A DNA stretch of 64,000 bases from Aurelia coerulea (GCA_039566865.1 CM076952.1:11366501-11430500), one strand, 5' to 3'; shown: positions 42,200 to 53,316, counted from the stretch's first letter. The notes: generated by a model not told the origin, from the sequence alone. Numbers and translations: made by a program.

Positions 42200-43183
42200 C
42201 CGGGTGTCCCAAAAAAAAACGCAACGGATTTGATCGGGACTAGCGACAAGAATTTAGGTCCAATCAATCCATAGTAATTTTTTATTATCCTCGATAGCTA
42301 ACTTGAAGATAGATACCTTGATGGATGATATTGGTGCATTGAAAGTTGGAATCTTAATTTTGAAAGTCAAAACTTGCCTGAACTTCCAAACCAGAGCTTG
42401 TGGCTTTTAGACTAAACTACAAACGCGCTATTTGGGGAATCTCCTGAATTACCGTGAAATAGGAGAATAAGCATCATTCCGATGAAAATATTTGAATAGA
42501 AATTCAATCAATTTCATCAATTTTGTCCTGAAAAGGCATCTTTTCTTTATGCTTCGAATGTTTCGAAAAGTTAGCATTGCATCCGTCTCACAAAAGAAAG
42601 AAATCTGCAAAGTAGTTTGTTTTGGTGTGAAAAATTAATTAATTCCTGCAATCTTCATGATTTTAATGAAATGCATTTTGTATAATCTTTCTTCGAATTA
42701 TTACGAAACAAGAAATCAAATATACCCAAGGGAAACTTATCCATAGATAAGATCCTTGAAAATGCTCATTCGTGCTTGGCTCTTTTTCAGGTGCACTATT
42801 ATTGAAGAAATATATTTCTTTGTGAATTTTCCCTTCGGCATTGTTATGTCTGTAAATTTTTAGCTTTCAAATTTCAATTTAGATAAGTGCCTAGGCATGT
42901 GTGCCTTAGCATACTCACACTACTACACTTTGTATATGACTGAGGAGATTCCTCAAGTACGTTTTCAGTTAGGCCAAAGCCCAAAACCTCAGGTTTGGAG
43001 ATGGAAGCAAATTTGGACTTTCAAGATTGATATTCTAACTTTTCACCCAGCAATATCAACAAACAAGGTATCTATCTTCAAGTTAGCTATTGAGGATTAT
43101 ATCAAAAATTATTTTGGATTGATTGGACCTAAATTCTTGTCCCTAGTCCCGATCAAATCCGTTGCGTTTTTTGGGACACCCGC
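42200..43183. mobile_element. TA-flanked MITE with GGGTGTCCC termini
   Basis: 984 bp, flanked by TA (42198-42199, 43184-43185). Termini are ccgggtgtccc and gggacacccgc. Inverted arms of about 110 bp share aacgcaacggatttgatcgg and agatagataccttg. No transposase. TA duplication fits the Tc1/mariner superfamily. It interrupts the F1 RT at LKKAFDTVDHDI. Confidence 0.88.
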
Positions 43184-43185
43184 TA

Positions 43186-44105
43186 TATCGTGATCAACCG
43201 TATCGAAAGCTTTCTTAAGGTCGGGAAAAATAGTGAGATTAACATTGCTGCGATCTATGTTTTCGTACCAGAAGTCTGTGCTGCGTATAAGTGATGTTAT
43301 CGTGGATTATAACTAACGAAAAGCTGCTTGGTTGCATGTAATACTCTCAATAATTTTGAGAAACAGTTGATCGTGCGTTAGTCGCTCTAGCATCCTTGAA
43401 AACACTGATATTACAGAGATGGGTCTGTAGTTGTTTAGATCCGTTTTTGGGCCCGACTTGTAAATTGGGGTGACTCTCGCTAATTTCCAGATGTCAGGAA
43501 AAATTCCATATGTAAGTGATGAGTTAAAAATCAGCATAAGGGGCTGAGCTATAAATTTGCTCGCGTCTTTTACCAAAGCTACTGCAACTTTTTCAGGACC
43601 AGATGCTTTTCCGTTCTTTAGCTGATTAATAGCATTCATCATATACGTTTTATTGACTGTTTTGAACAGCATTTCGTTGTTTACTGGTGTGATATGCCGC
43701 AAAGGATTATCATTTGGTCTCGTTTCTATTCTCTCCGCAAGCTTTGTTCCAACAGACAAAATGACAATTCAACGCTGCAAGCACATCACGCTCTTTTGTC
43801 AAAGTTTTGCCGTCAATTTCTATACTAAAAATCGTCATGGATTTAACATCTTTATCCAAGACTCTATTGATTGTTTTCCACATTTTCTTCGGGTTCCCTT
43901 TGTTTTTCTCAATTAAACCTTTGTAATAATCCTGAATAGAGTACCTAATTTCTTTGGTTACTTTATTCCGTTGCTTGGTATAAGCTGACCACATTTCAGG
44001 AGATTTTGCAGCTATTTTTTTCAGTCTGTCCCTAGTCTCCATCGATTTTATGAGATTTGGAGTTAACCAAGGAGCAAATTCTGACCTTACTCTTTTTTGG
44101 AGCAT
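43186..44105 (-). pseudogene. F1: endonuclease-RT linker and RT N-terminal part
   Basis: Frame 44105-43710 encodes the linker (FAPWLTPNLIKSMETRDRLK, EIRYSIQDYYKGLIEK, MWKTINRVLD). Frame 43759-43313 follows with a short overlap: INQLKNGKASGPEKVAVAL, IWKLARVTPIYKSG, NNYRPISVISVFSRMLERL. It ends at a stop after NQAAF. The piece to 43186 carries LKKAFDTVDHD. At least two frame breaks. Confidence 0.85.
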
Positions 44106-45165
44106 GTATATTTAAAAGCGACTCGAAAATCTCCTGAAATGAGCCAGCCATTGCAGATGGATCATTAGCAAAAGGGGTAAGAATGGTTTCCCAATCTATT
44201 TGTTGCAGGTCGTGTTGGAATTGGAATTGGACTATTTTTGGCTTTGTTCTTTCTTTCTTTAGTCCCCAGGCATTTACTTTCCTTACTCCGTACACCAAAT
44301 AGTGGTCCACCATCCCTGTTTCTAGGACATCTGCCTCTAAGATATATTTGGAGCTCGAGGTAGAGAAATGATCTATGAGTGATTTGCTTACTCTTTGTTC
44401 ACCTTGTTCAGTACCTGTTATTGTGACTCTGGTGTACTTTTTAATCAACTGCTCTATTTTAATCAACTGCTCTATACAAGCTTCAGTTTTTTGTATTAGC
44501 ATATGTAATATTCTTAAAATCACAGTTTGTGTCGTCAGCGAGGATAATTTCCTTCCCTTCCTTGTCAAGGTTCCTGAGAGATTCTCTAAGGTTTTTCAAC
44601 TGCTCTATTTTAATCAACTGCTCTATACAAGCTTCAGTTTTTTTGTATTAGCATATGTAATATTCTTAAAATCACAGTTTGTGTCGTCAGCGAGGATAAT
44701 TCCCTTCCCTTTCTTATCAAGGTCCCTGAGAGATTCTCTAAGGGTTGTTGAATGCGGCATCATCAACACCGGAAGTTGGGGGTCGATACCAGCATGCAAA
44801 GAAAAATGACCTTGCATTTAGTTGTTTTATCTCAAGGGAAAGAAGCTCTAGCTTATCGCTTTTTCGTTTGATTTTGGGGTCGGAAGTGCATCTTTAACTT
44901 AAATTGCGACTCCTCCCCCAGTTACGTTTCGGTCGTTACGAAATATCTTGTAGCCCTCTATCGATACTTTGGCATCTCTAATATTTTCGTCCGACCGGGT
45001 TTCGCTAAGACCAATGATATCAATATCAATATCATTGTCATGCAATATAATGCTAAGCTCATTCCTATGTTTTCTGAGGGAAACTATATTTAGGAAAGCA
45101 ATTTTAAGACCATTCCTCTTGCTTGGGTGATGCTCCCTGCCTTTATTAGTGTTACTACAAGAGCT
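44032..45165 (-). pseudogene. F1: AP-like endonuclease
   Basis: Recognisable from about 45060 (IDIIGLSETRSDENI, the catalytic Glu block), through IEGYKIFRNDRNVTGGGVAI near 44930 and a CWYRPP equivalent near 44785, to DDTNCDFKNI at 44650. It then continues through a duplicated segment to SLIDHFSTSSSKYIL and GMVDHYLVYGVRK near 44300 and the linker. Stops and shifts occur near 44890 and 44850. The tandem duplication at 44448-44740 repeats the LGDTNCD region, so the domain is both duplicated and broken. Confidence 0.83.
44448..44740. repeat. Tandem duplication of about 145 bp inside F1
   Basis: Two units sharing tcaactgctctattttaatc, caagcttcagtttttt, cgtcagcgaggataatt and gagagattctctaagg. Each unit also contains a small internal repeat (tttaatcaactgctcta). 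Confidence 0.85.
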
Positions 45166-45211
45166 AAGACACCGTTAACAGTACGTTATGAATTTATCCA
45201 AGTTACTCGCA

Positions 45212-45935
45212 AACTTCAGTTTCAGTTTCAGTTTCATATATTTTAAATTCACTTCATACAATTTATAATTTACTATACTAACAGCTAACTAAACTACAAG
45301 GAAAAGAAAATATTACAGAAAATTAATACATTGGTATGGAAAATTAATACAATATACAAATACAGAGAAAAGAATAAATTGTATGGAGGGAATTACTTAA
45401 AGGAGGAGCTCTCTCAATAGGTAAACTAATCGAGGAGAGAGCCCCCCCCCCCTGTCCTACGAAAATTTGAAATTATGATGGACCCATTTGATTTTCGTAT
45501 GATAAAGTAGAAATTGTGCCAGAATCAAACATAGCTTTGAATTATTCATTGACCTTATTCATTAAGTAAATTTTCAGTTGCTTTTTGAAGGATATTTTCG
45601 ATGGAGCATTACGGAGTACAACGGGTAATGAATTCCAAAGTTTAGCGCCAAGATATCGAATTGATTTTAGACCATATTGAAGACTGTTTATTCGAGATAA
45701 GTATAGATTTCCTGGACTGGCCTGTCTCGTTGAATATTGATGAACAGATGAATTGAATAGGAAGAAGTTATGAAAGCAACTAGGTGAAGTTTTATTAACA
45801 GAGTCAAAGACAAAGGTTGAAAGTCGGAGTTCAAATATCTCAGAAAGTTTGAGAAGTTTAAGATCTTTAAAGATTGGAAGAGAGGGTGACATGCGAGGCT
45901 GAAATGAGATAGCTCTGACCAAGGGCGCCTACCTT
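45212..45935 (-). mobile_element. Non-LTR element H, 5' truncated
   Basis: Minus-strand 3' fragment whose tail is (ctgaaa)n, read as ttcagtttcagtttcag at 45212-45230. It carries the end of an ORF2 only. The 5' boundary near 45935 is approximate. Confidence 0.75.
45542..45922 (-). pseudogene. Element H: ORF2 C-terminal end
   Basis: 127 codons open to the stop at 45542: LPIFKDLKLLKLSEIFELRL, FVFDSVNKTSPSCFHNFFL, YSTRQASPGNLYLSRINSLQ, GLKSIRYLGAKLWNSLPVVL, SFKKQLKIYLMNK. This pattern (ending GAKLWNSLP, FKKxLKxYL) is typical of the last domain of Jockey-superfamily ORF2, but the family differs from A-F. No catalytic part. Confidence 0.85.
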
Positions 45936-46915
45936 GTAGGAAGTGTGTTTATTCCAAGTACTGTAGAGTAATGGGTGTCCTGTGACCCAGTACAGAGAGT
46001 GTCCTAAAACCGTACCGTGACCCAGAAGTACATAGAGTCAGTCCTCTCAAGGTCAAGATGACGTATGAATAAGTTTGGTTTCAAATTCCGGTGTTATGAA
46101 ACACGATATCAACTGTTGTACGATCTGGCCACAGGGAATCAGACAGCGTGATTTTTGATTGGCCAACTCTAACAGACGTTAGAATTTGAAAATCCCAGTA
46201 ACAAGAAAAACTTAGGGGTATGAAACTTTTCCTAACTCCATTGTTCACTTTTCTCACAAGCGCGTTACACGTTGCTGTGGTCAGAGCCCGTTGCTATGGC
46301 CAGCAAACAAAACTTGCCGTAAATTGAGCTGGGGGTTGGCACTGCTAAGAAACTTTTCAGCTGGTTGTTCGCTTATTGTCACGCAGTGTCTGTGGTCGTC
46401 TGACTTGACTTGGGATATATTTTGGTTTATTTTCGCGGAAGAGACTTGGGATATATTTTGGTTTTATTTTCGCGGAAGAGACTTGGGGCAAGTCCAAACT
46501 GAGGTAAGCAAAGTTGTTTAAATTAACCGTTTTGTTGTTGAAATATTGATTTTGCAAGTACTTTTCTTCATTCAAAGTAGCATAACATAAAGGATAAAGG
46601 AAGAATTGGTTCAATAGCATGCAAGCGTTTAATAAGTTTAAATTCTCAATTAGGCTAAGGATTTGCCTTGTACATGAAAGGAAACTGTAGAATTTGAATG
46701 AAGAATGCATTTGAAAAATATCTATTAACTTGGAACTTGACCTCTTCTATTTATCATGTTTACTTAATTTTCTGGAGGTGCAGGTAAAATTTCTTGAAAG
46801 CCGTTGCTTATAAAAACGTGTATTGATTGTTATTCTCAGGTACTACGCTCGTCCTCCAATAATCTTGAGGATTGACTTTTTCACGCGCCCCCTAGTTTGC
46901 ACACGGTGTCACTTT
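45936..46915. other. No gene recognised; one short tandem repeat
   Basis: A 41-bp unit (gacttgggatatattttggt with ttttcgcggaaga) occurs twice at 46406-46487. Otherwise nothing. Confidence 0.45.
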
Positions 46916-47233
46916 TCACATCTGGTTGAACAAAGGCTTATGTAAACAATTTTGCTTGACTGAAACTACAACGGATAGAACGCGCTTGTGATAATCTTCT
47001 CTTGAGATCCTGCTCGCTGATTGGTTTATCTTCAGAAGTTGCATACCCCTCAGTTTATTATGATATACAAAGATTAACAGGACTGGCTTTTCAAGTTCTC
47101 TATATTCACGAGCAGAGATATCATTGCATTTGATATGGATAAAGAAATTGCATTTATTGCAAACAATAGCTTTTTGACAATTGCGTATGTTTTTGTGGCA
47201 AATACCACATAGTAAATCAACTGGATTTGTCAT
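46916..47233 (-). pseudogene. PHD-finger fragment, probably from a non-LTR element
   Basis: 105 codons. LLCGICHKNIRNCQKAIVCN, CNFFIHIKCNDIS gives C-x2-C...C-x2-C...H-x2-C, the first part of a PHD zinc finger. The expected final Cys pair is missing because the frame goes off after REYRELE. Such fingers are common at the N-terminus or in ORF1 of CR1/L2-like elements in marine invertebrates. A host gene fragment is possible but less likely given the neighbours. Confidence 0.6.
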
Positions 47234-47577
47234 TTACATCTTATGAGTTCATAAAAAGACCAAGATGCAGCATACTAAACTGAGAACAAGAAATAATTGA
47301 AATAGGAATATAAAATATGTATGTGCACATTGCATATAAAATGAAATAATGCCTTTGATAATTTGTCTGAATACTTAGTTTGAAAAAGGAAATAAAATTA
47401 GATCAAGGATAATTAATATAAGCATAAATCAGAAGTAACACAACAAACTTGATGGATTGAGTCAGTAAATGGAGACTGCATCAGAAAGTGTAAAATGATA
47501 TTTCTGCATCACTGTTGTCAGGGGGCTTCTCTTTTGGACTCTCTGCTGGGCTTTGAGTTTGTCTTCCAAATCTGGAC

Positions 47578-47960
47578 TGTCCCTCTTTGATCACCAGTTT
47601 ATCCATAACAAAATAGGCTACTTTGCCTTGTTGACGTGCAGCAATCAAACTATCTTTCTGTAAGGCTCGTCTCTCTAATGTGTGCTTGGCATAGTCAGGA
47701 AAGAACTTTACTCCACCAACTTTCTCACTCCTCCCTCATTCAAATGCAAACCGTCACTTTTCAAGTTGCTAAATAAGATATTATTATCGTTTTCAATCAT
47801 ATCAAAACCATTAAGGGGCAGTTTCTCAGCCAACAGCTCATTCAGTTGAGTAACCTAGGCATTGAGCAAATGAGAATTATTTCTTCGAAAAACAGCAGAA
47901 AAGGCAATCTTAGCATTGGGATTATTCTTCTGAATCCTTCCAAGTGTATCCATTGTTTCT
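47578..47960 (-). pseudogene. Decayed ORF1 with SGNH-like end
   Basis: Read by hand on the minus strand: NPNAKIAFSAVFRRNN (47921-47870), then LNELLAEKLPLNGFDMIEND and KSDGLHLNEGGVRKL (47765-47722, Asp and His as in the last SGNH block). After a stop comes FFPDYAKHTLERRALQKDSL and GKVAYFVMDKLVIKEGQ (47706-47578). The latter resembles the end of non-LTR ORF1 proteins. Stops separate the pieces. With the PHD fragment downstream on the same strand it probably represents one old element. Confidence 0.6.
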
Positions 47961-48182
47961 TTGCATAATAGAAAACAGACCATCTTGAAAGAACCGAAGA
48001 CAAAACATGATTCCTTCTTGTCTCATTGACTTTCCATAATAAGAGAATTCCATTCATTGTCAGAATTAAAGAGACCAACGTTGAAATACATGTCGTAATA
48101 TGAGTGATGATTTTCGAGGACGCCATTTTGAAACTTGGCACCAGAAAAGAAATTTCCCGCTAAAAATGTCACGTGACCAATT

Positions 48183-48203
48183 CCATCCCGGTAAGCGGGA
48201 TGG
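48183..48203. repeat. Perfect hairpin, 8-bp stem, loop gtaag
   Basis: ccatcccg / cgggatgg around gtaag. Confidence 0.75.
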
Positions 48204-48240
48204 ATTTTGCCATATAAACAGAATGCGAAATTTGCTCACA

Positions 48241-48271
<31 letters not shown>
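48241..48271. repeat. Perfect hairpin, 13-bp stem, loop gtaag
   Basis: gcgagccagcccg / cgggctggctcgc around the same gtaag loop as the hairpin 38 bases upstream. GC-rich in an AT-rich setting. No run of T follows, so it is not a simple terminator. Function unknown. Confidence 0.8.
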
Positions 48272-48601
48272 CTCCATATGAACAGGTCCTAAGTACCATC
48301 GTTATTAGGTTTTCTTCTCGATAAAACAGTGGAGCAAGTCTAGTCTTCGGTCTCGTGGAAATGCTGTTATCCTTTGTTCACATTGCAAGCTTGCTGAAAG
48401 TCAATATTTGTGTTTCTGGGTAGGCGTCACTAATACCCAGGCCTGAGAAGTGCGGTCATGTAACCGACCAAGCTGCACAAAATGCATTGTAAAAGAGGTT
48501 TGGAAAACGATTTTGAAGTTTTTTTGCAGAATAGCATTACTTGAATAGTTCTATTAGAAAATGAAATAAAACTTTTGCGCTGAATGTGCACTCTAAAATG
48601 T
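48272..48601. other. No gene recognised
   Basis: No coding or repeat signal seen. Confidence 0.4.
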
Positions 48602-48735
48602 TAATTCAACAGCTTGTTTCTGCGGATCAGGATTAATGGACATTCTCCAAGCGTGAGCCCACTGACTTATCACTTATCAAGTCCAAGTCATGGTTCATGT
48701 CATTGGCAGCTGTATTGGAATCTTCTGTATTGGAA
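48602..48735 (-). mobile_element. Family D fragment (RT)
   Basis: Matches 41265-41388 of copy D3 (aattcaacagcttgtttctg, caagtcatggttcatgtcat): the segment after FADD. Only about 130 bp remains. Confidence 0.8.
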
Positions 48736-48744
48736 GCTGAGGGG

Positions 48745-49720
48745 GGTACAGCAATAGGCACCAAAGGTGCGCCATCCTATACGATTTTGTTCTTAGCAGA
48801 CCTGGAGGAAAACTTCGTGGCTCCAGCTGCAAACCCTGGCTGTGGCGGCGTTACACTGACGACGTTTTCTCAATTTGGACCCATGGGGAGAGAAGCTTTC
48901 GGAATTTGTAGAATACCTCAACACCGCACACCATTACATTAAATTTACAGCTGAATGGTCTAAGGAGAGCATCAAATTTCTTGACACTAAGGTCATCAGA
49001 AATAGTAGTAAATAAGTTACAGATCTCTACATGAATCCGACTGATACACATCATCTCCTGCATCGTTCCTCTTGTCATCCTTACCACACCAAAAAGGGCA
49101 TCACATACGGTCAGGCCCTTCGCATCTGGTGCATTTGTTCTGAAGACTCATTTTTTAGCGAACGGATGGGAAATTTAAAATCATGGCTTATTGGGTGGGG
49201 TATCAAGAAGGAGAAATCGACAGTCAACTTGACAGAGTTGGAAGCTTTTAGGATATCGTTGGCTCTAACTTACTATCCGGCACTTCAGGGGGTCACCAAT
49301 ATTTTTGCAAAATTGCGCATATATTCTTCTTGTCGATGACGAATATTGCAAACTATTTGCCGGACAAATTTTAGTTTCATTTAGAAGGGCAAAAAACCTT
49401 AAAGATACTTATTCGCGCTAAATTGCAAACTAAAGATCAGGAGCTGGTGCCAAAGGGAACTTTTAAATGCAATGGTAGGAGATGTCTAATCTGCCCTATC
49501 ATCAAAGAGGGCTCCAGTTCCTCTAAAGCGAATGGTTTGCGATCTTTAAGAATTTTTTTCTCGGGAGCGTACGATTACAATTCGATAAACGTAGTTTATA
49601 TGTTGCAATGTACATGTTGTAACAAAAAGTATGTTGGCAGCACAAAAACTAAATTTCGACGTCTACAAATCATATTTCCGGACGTACGAACAGAAATGTA
49701 ATGCTGGTGCTCTCGATACG
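48745..49720 (+). pseudogene. PLE of a second lineage: RT and GIY-YIG remnants
   Basis: GTAIGTKGAPSYTILFLADLEENF (48745-48816) is the PLE RT block (A/G)MGTK.AP..A. It is followed after frameshifts by the catalytic region (TDDVFSIWTHGE near 48860), NTAHHYIKFTAEWSKESIKFLDTKV (48927-48990) and PYHTKKGITYGQALRI (49080-49125). The linker and nuclease start lie near 49440-49660: NGRRCLICPIIKEGSS, INVVYMLQCTCCNKKYVGST. The wording YVGST and the C-P-I-I linker differ from the FYIGET type at 10318-12050, so this is a separate, older PLE lineage (Neptune/Poseidon-like by feel). Many stops. Confidence 0.83.
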
Positions 49721-50233
49721 GGAAAGGCAATCCCACATTTTTAATCCAACCATGATTTTCATTGATTTACAAGCAAAGATAATGACATTTAATGCTATTT
49801 GATTATTAGGCTATAAAATAGAAAGGGAGGATCGAAACAAAAGAGGGGGAGGAGTTGCAATCTTTGTTGAAATCAGTATATATCATGCTCGAAGGAAAGA
49901 CATACCCCTTGAGGGTCTTGAGCTGGTTTGCATAGAAATCAAACCTGTAAAAGCTTCCCCTTTTGTAATTATTGCCTGGTATCGACCACCAAGTGATCCC
50001 ATTTCTACTTTCGAAAAGCTTGTAAAAGTTCTTCAGTACCGTGAGAATGAAAATAAGGAGATAATTCTAATCGGTGACACCAACTGTAATCTGATGCACC
50101 TTCGTTCTCAGAATGATGACCCTTTACCTCCTTCTGGTTCAACGGATACTGCTGATGCTGACGTTGGTAGTAGTATATGTAAGCACATGATCGATTTGTA
50201 TGAAGCATATGGCCTAAAACAGCTAATTAAAGA

Positions 50234-50772
50234 AACGAAATTATATTGGAGAAACGTCTCGCCAAATCAACAACAGATTTGGCGAGCATATGCGAAACGT
50301 TAAACATAAGATCTATCTGAACGAGCAACACGAAAATGACCCCGATAGCAATATCTCAAGACACTTTAATTCACCCAACCATTCAACTGATGACATGATG
50401 ATTCTTGACCTCCTTTTTGCCCCCACGGACAGTACCAAAAGAAAGACTTTGGAGAAGCGCATAATTTTCAAACTTAGAACTCTCTTTCCTGCAGGACTTA
50501 ACAAGCAGTTCAATTATTTACAATGACATTATTCTAACTAACCCCTTCTCTTCCTCTCCTGGTCTTGTTGTTATGCATATCTGTCCTAATATTCTTTCGT
50601 TTACGTCACACCGATTCCCTCAAATTCGATTTCTATCTTTCGAATTTACTCTTCTTTTATCCTACGTTCCACTAATCTTACTTCACTTGATAATGGGTTT
50701 AAGCTCGAAACGTCGTACAAAATAAAACTCTGTTCAAAGCTCGATTATTTATACTGTTATTTGTTTGTATTT
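50234..50772 (+). mobile_element. 5'-truncated PLE fragment in E2
   Basis: 539 bp covering the end of the GIY-YIG domain (YIGE(T)-like start at 50243, NNRFGEHMRN after a one-base shift, NISRHFNSPNHSTDDM, TLEKRIIFKLRTLFPAGLNK) to a stop at 50526, plus the PLE 3' region with a hammerhead-like motif. Flanked by a perfect 13-bp duplication. Confidence 0.88.
50686..50714 (+). ncRNA. Hammerhead-like motif of PLE fragment
   Basis: cttgataa, tgggtttaagctc, gaaac, gtc. GAAAC and GTC are intact, but the first core strand deviates from CTGATGA (C3, G8) and stem II is weak. Confidence 0.4.
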
Positions 50773-51265
50773 AGCTAATTAAAGAGCCTACTAGGGAAAC
50801 TCTTTATACGTCTACCCTAACTGACCACGTGGCAGTTAGTGATCCCAGGAATATTGTTAATTCTGGGGTTCTAAAAATTGCCATGAGCGATCACTACATG
50901 GTTTATTGCGTTCGGAAGTTCCGTGGGGCATTGGCAAGGTAACATAAGAAAATTACGACCCGTCAGATGAAAATTTTTAATAAAACTAGTTTCCTTGCTG
51001 ACATCTCTTCTGTAGATTGGAATTTAGTTATTCAGCTTGATTCAGCTGTGGAGAACTGGACAAATATGCTCTCGCTGATAATAGAAAAGCATACACCTAT
51101 GCGTCAACGCAGGGTCTCTGATAGATTCTGCCCGTGGATTACCTCTGACCTAAAAGCCACTATAAGGTCCAGCGACAAACTTAAGAAGTCTGCGATAGAA
51201 AATGGGTCTGCTCTGTACCGCCAGCGTACCGCCACGTTAGAAACGGGGTACATAGTTTAAACACT

Positions 51266-53102
51266 AAACTGAAAAAGGCGTATTTTTCACAAAAAATTGC
51301 CAATTATCAGGGTAACATAAAAGAAACTTGGAAAACCATTAACCAACTAATTAATAAACGTTCCAAAACGACCAATATCTCTTCCCTAGTGGTTGATGAG
51401 ACATGCCTGACAAAAAGCTGTGAAATCGCTGATTCTATGAACCACTATTTTTGCAAGATTGGTGGCAAAATTAGTTCGAAGATACCAAACATAGAAAACC
51501 CACTTCTCAATGGTGATTATTCAATAAACGAAAACCATGCGCGCTTTCACTTTCAAATGATTCGCCCTGACGAACTAAGCAAAATTATGAATAAGTTTAA
51601 AACATCTCATAGTTCTGGCATTGACGGTCTATCAAGCTCATTTCTCAAAATTGGGATTCCTGTTCTTGCACCATCATTGTGCAGCCTATTCAACATGTCC
51701 ATTTCACAAGGTCGATTCCCAGGAAACTTGAAGATTGCAAGGGTTTCCCCTATCTACAAAGATGGCTCTACCGAAGATAGATCTAACTATAGACCTATTT
51801 CTGTGCTTCCAGTAGTTTCACGATTGTTTGAAAAGATAGTCTTTGATCAGGTATTTAATTATTTTACTGAGAATGAATTTTTCTACTCAGACCAGTCGGG
51901 TTTCAGGCTCCTTCACTCTGTATTGACATGGTTACCAAAGTGTGCCAGTGATTGGTATCTAAATTTCGACAAAGGGCTTTTTACTGGAGTCACTTTTATT
52001 GACTTAAAGAAAGCCTTTCACACTGTCGACCTCGATATTCTCATCGCTAAGCTGCGTTTCTATGGAGTTGAAGGCGTGGAGCTTGACTGGTTCATATCAT
52101 ACCTAAGTAATAGGAAGCAATGCTGTAAGATAAATGGCAACATATCTGAAATACAGGACATCAAATTTGGAGTGCCTTGGTCCACTCCTATTTTTGATCT
52201 ATATAAATGACTTGCCGTTTGCCTTACAAAGGACTAAGGTCACAATGTATGCAGATGACACAAGCATTTCTTATTCCTCGAAATCTATCTCCGACCTGAG
52301 CAATGCTATCAATTTAGATCTTCAGAATCTTTGTTCGTGGATACAGGGAAATAAACTGTTTCTCAATGTCGCAAAGACACAGAGCATGATCCTTGGTACA
52401 GCACCCAACCTCGGAAGACTAGATTGCAATGATTCAACCAATTTTCCCGCTTTTCAAATAGATGGCGAAAAGATTGAATCTACGGGCAACGTCAAATACC
52501 TTGGGGTACAAATTGATCCGTTACTGAATTGGAAAGAGCAAACCAACATTGCTATCGGTAAGATTTCACGAGGAATAGGAATGCTCAAGTATTCCAAGAA
52601 ATATCTTTCGTTGGAAACCATCCAAAAGATGTATCATAGTATAGTAGATTCGCATTTTAGATATTGCTACTCTGTTTGTGGATGTGCTGGTGATACCATA
52701 CTTAGAAAATTGCAAAAGCTGCAAAATCGAGCAGCACGTGTCGTTACAAACAGTTCATTCCATCAATCATCGTTGCCATTAATATCACAACTAAGGTGGT
52801 TAACAGTCAAAGAAATGATTGACTTTGAGACAGCTTGTATAGTTTTTAAAGCCTTGAATGGGCTTGCACCTCTCTACATGCAATCTATGTTTTACAAATT
52901 GTCCGATTCTTGCAATCGGACCTTACGTAATACCAGTACTGACCTCAGGATTCCACTGTGTAAGTCCTCAAATGGGCAGCGGAGCTTTTCGTATCGAAGG
53001 GTTACTGTTTGGAACAAGTTTAGCTATGAAGTCAAAACTGCTCCTTCGCTAGCTACTTTCAAAACGAGGCTAAAAGCATTTTTGAATGATCAAAGAGGTT
53101 GA
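51266..53102 (+). pseudogene. E2: reverse transcriptase and C-terminal region
   Basis: Linker from 51266 (LKKAYFSQKIANYQGNIKET), then frame 51389-52210: SSGIDGLSSSFLKIG, KIARVSPIYKDGS, SNYRPISVLPVVSRLFEKIV, DQSGFRLLHS and FIDLKKAFHTVD (AFD altered to AFH). A small deletion at about 52172 removes the QGSC part of the PQGS block and shifts frame. Frame 52134-53102 follows with [25 protein letters not shown] (catalytic), SWIQGNKLFLNVAKTQSM, YLGVQIDPLLNWKEQ, LQKLQNRAARVV, TVWNKFSYEV. Nearly intact otherwise, and the best RT of this family here, since E lacks YADD. Confidence 0.9.
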
Positions 53103-53316
53103 TAATCTAATTCAACGTTCACCACATACGTTTGACTTCCGAGTCCCTTTCTTTTTATATATTTTTCTTTTTTATATAGGATCTTCAAGTTGGTTTGTTT
53201 ATATACTTGTAATTAGGTTAGATATGTTTTTAAGCAGGGCACATTGTAAATCAGTGAATTTATGTTTACTGAATGTATTTAACCATGTTAAAATAAATCA
53301 AAATGAAATAAAATGA

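Larger units (their letters stand above)
39850..45180 (-). mobile_element. Non-LTR element F1, split by D3 and a TA-flanked MITE
   Basis: F1 runs from endonuclease N-terminus near 45165 to a 3' UTR near 39850. It is interrupted at 40359-41513 (copy D3, duplication cggtc) and 42200-43183 (MITE, duplication TA). In both cases the reading frame realigns when the insertion and one duplication are removed. Same family as F2. Confidence 0.85.
49805..51260 (+). pseudogene. E2: AP-like endonuclease (interrupted) and linker
   Basis: Starts at GYKIEREDRNKRGGGVAIFV, then IIAWYRPPSDP, ILIGDTNCNL and EAYGLKQLIKE, where the PLE fragment enters. After 50786: TLYTSTLTDHVAVSD and IAMSDHYMVYCVRKFRG (terminal Asp-His), a stop near 50940, then SVDWNLVIQLDSAVENWTN and RFCPWITSDLKATIRSSDKL. 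A frameshift near 51230 ends the frame. The N-terminal Asn and Glu blocks are absent through truncation. Confidence 0.87.
49800..53316 (+). mobile_element. CR1-like element E2, split by a PLE fragment
   Basis: 5' truncated inside the endonuclease. The PLE fragment 50234-50772 interrupts it with the 13-bp duplication agctaattaaaga (50221-50233, 50773-50785). It ends with an AT-rich UTR and aaaataaatcaaaatgaaat. Same family type as E. Confidence 0.87.

Noticed and set aside
46916..47233. Host PHD-finger gene
   Set aside because: Only half the finger is present with no introns or further domains, and neighbouring debris looks like a non-LTR ORF1.
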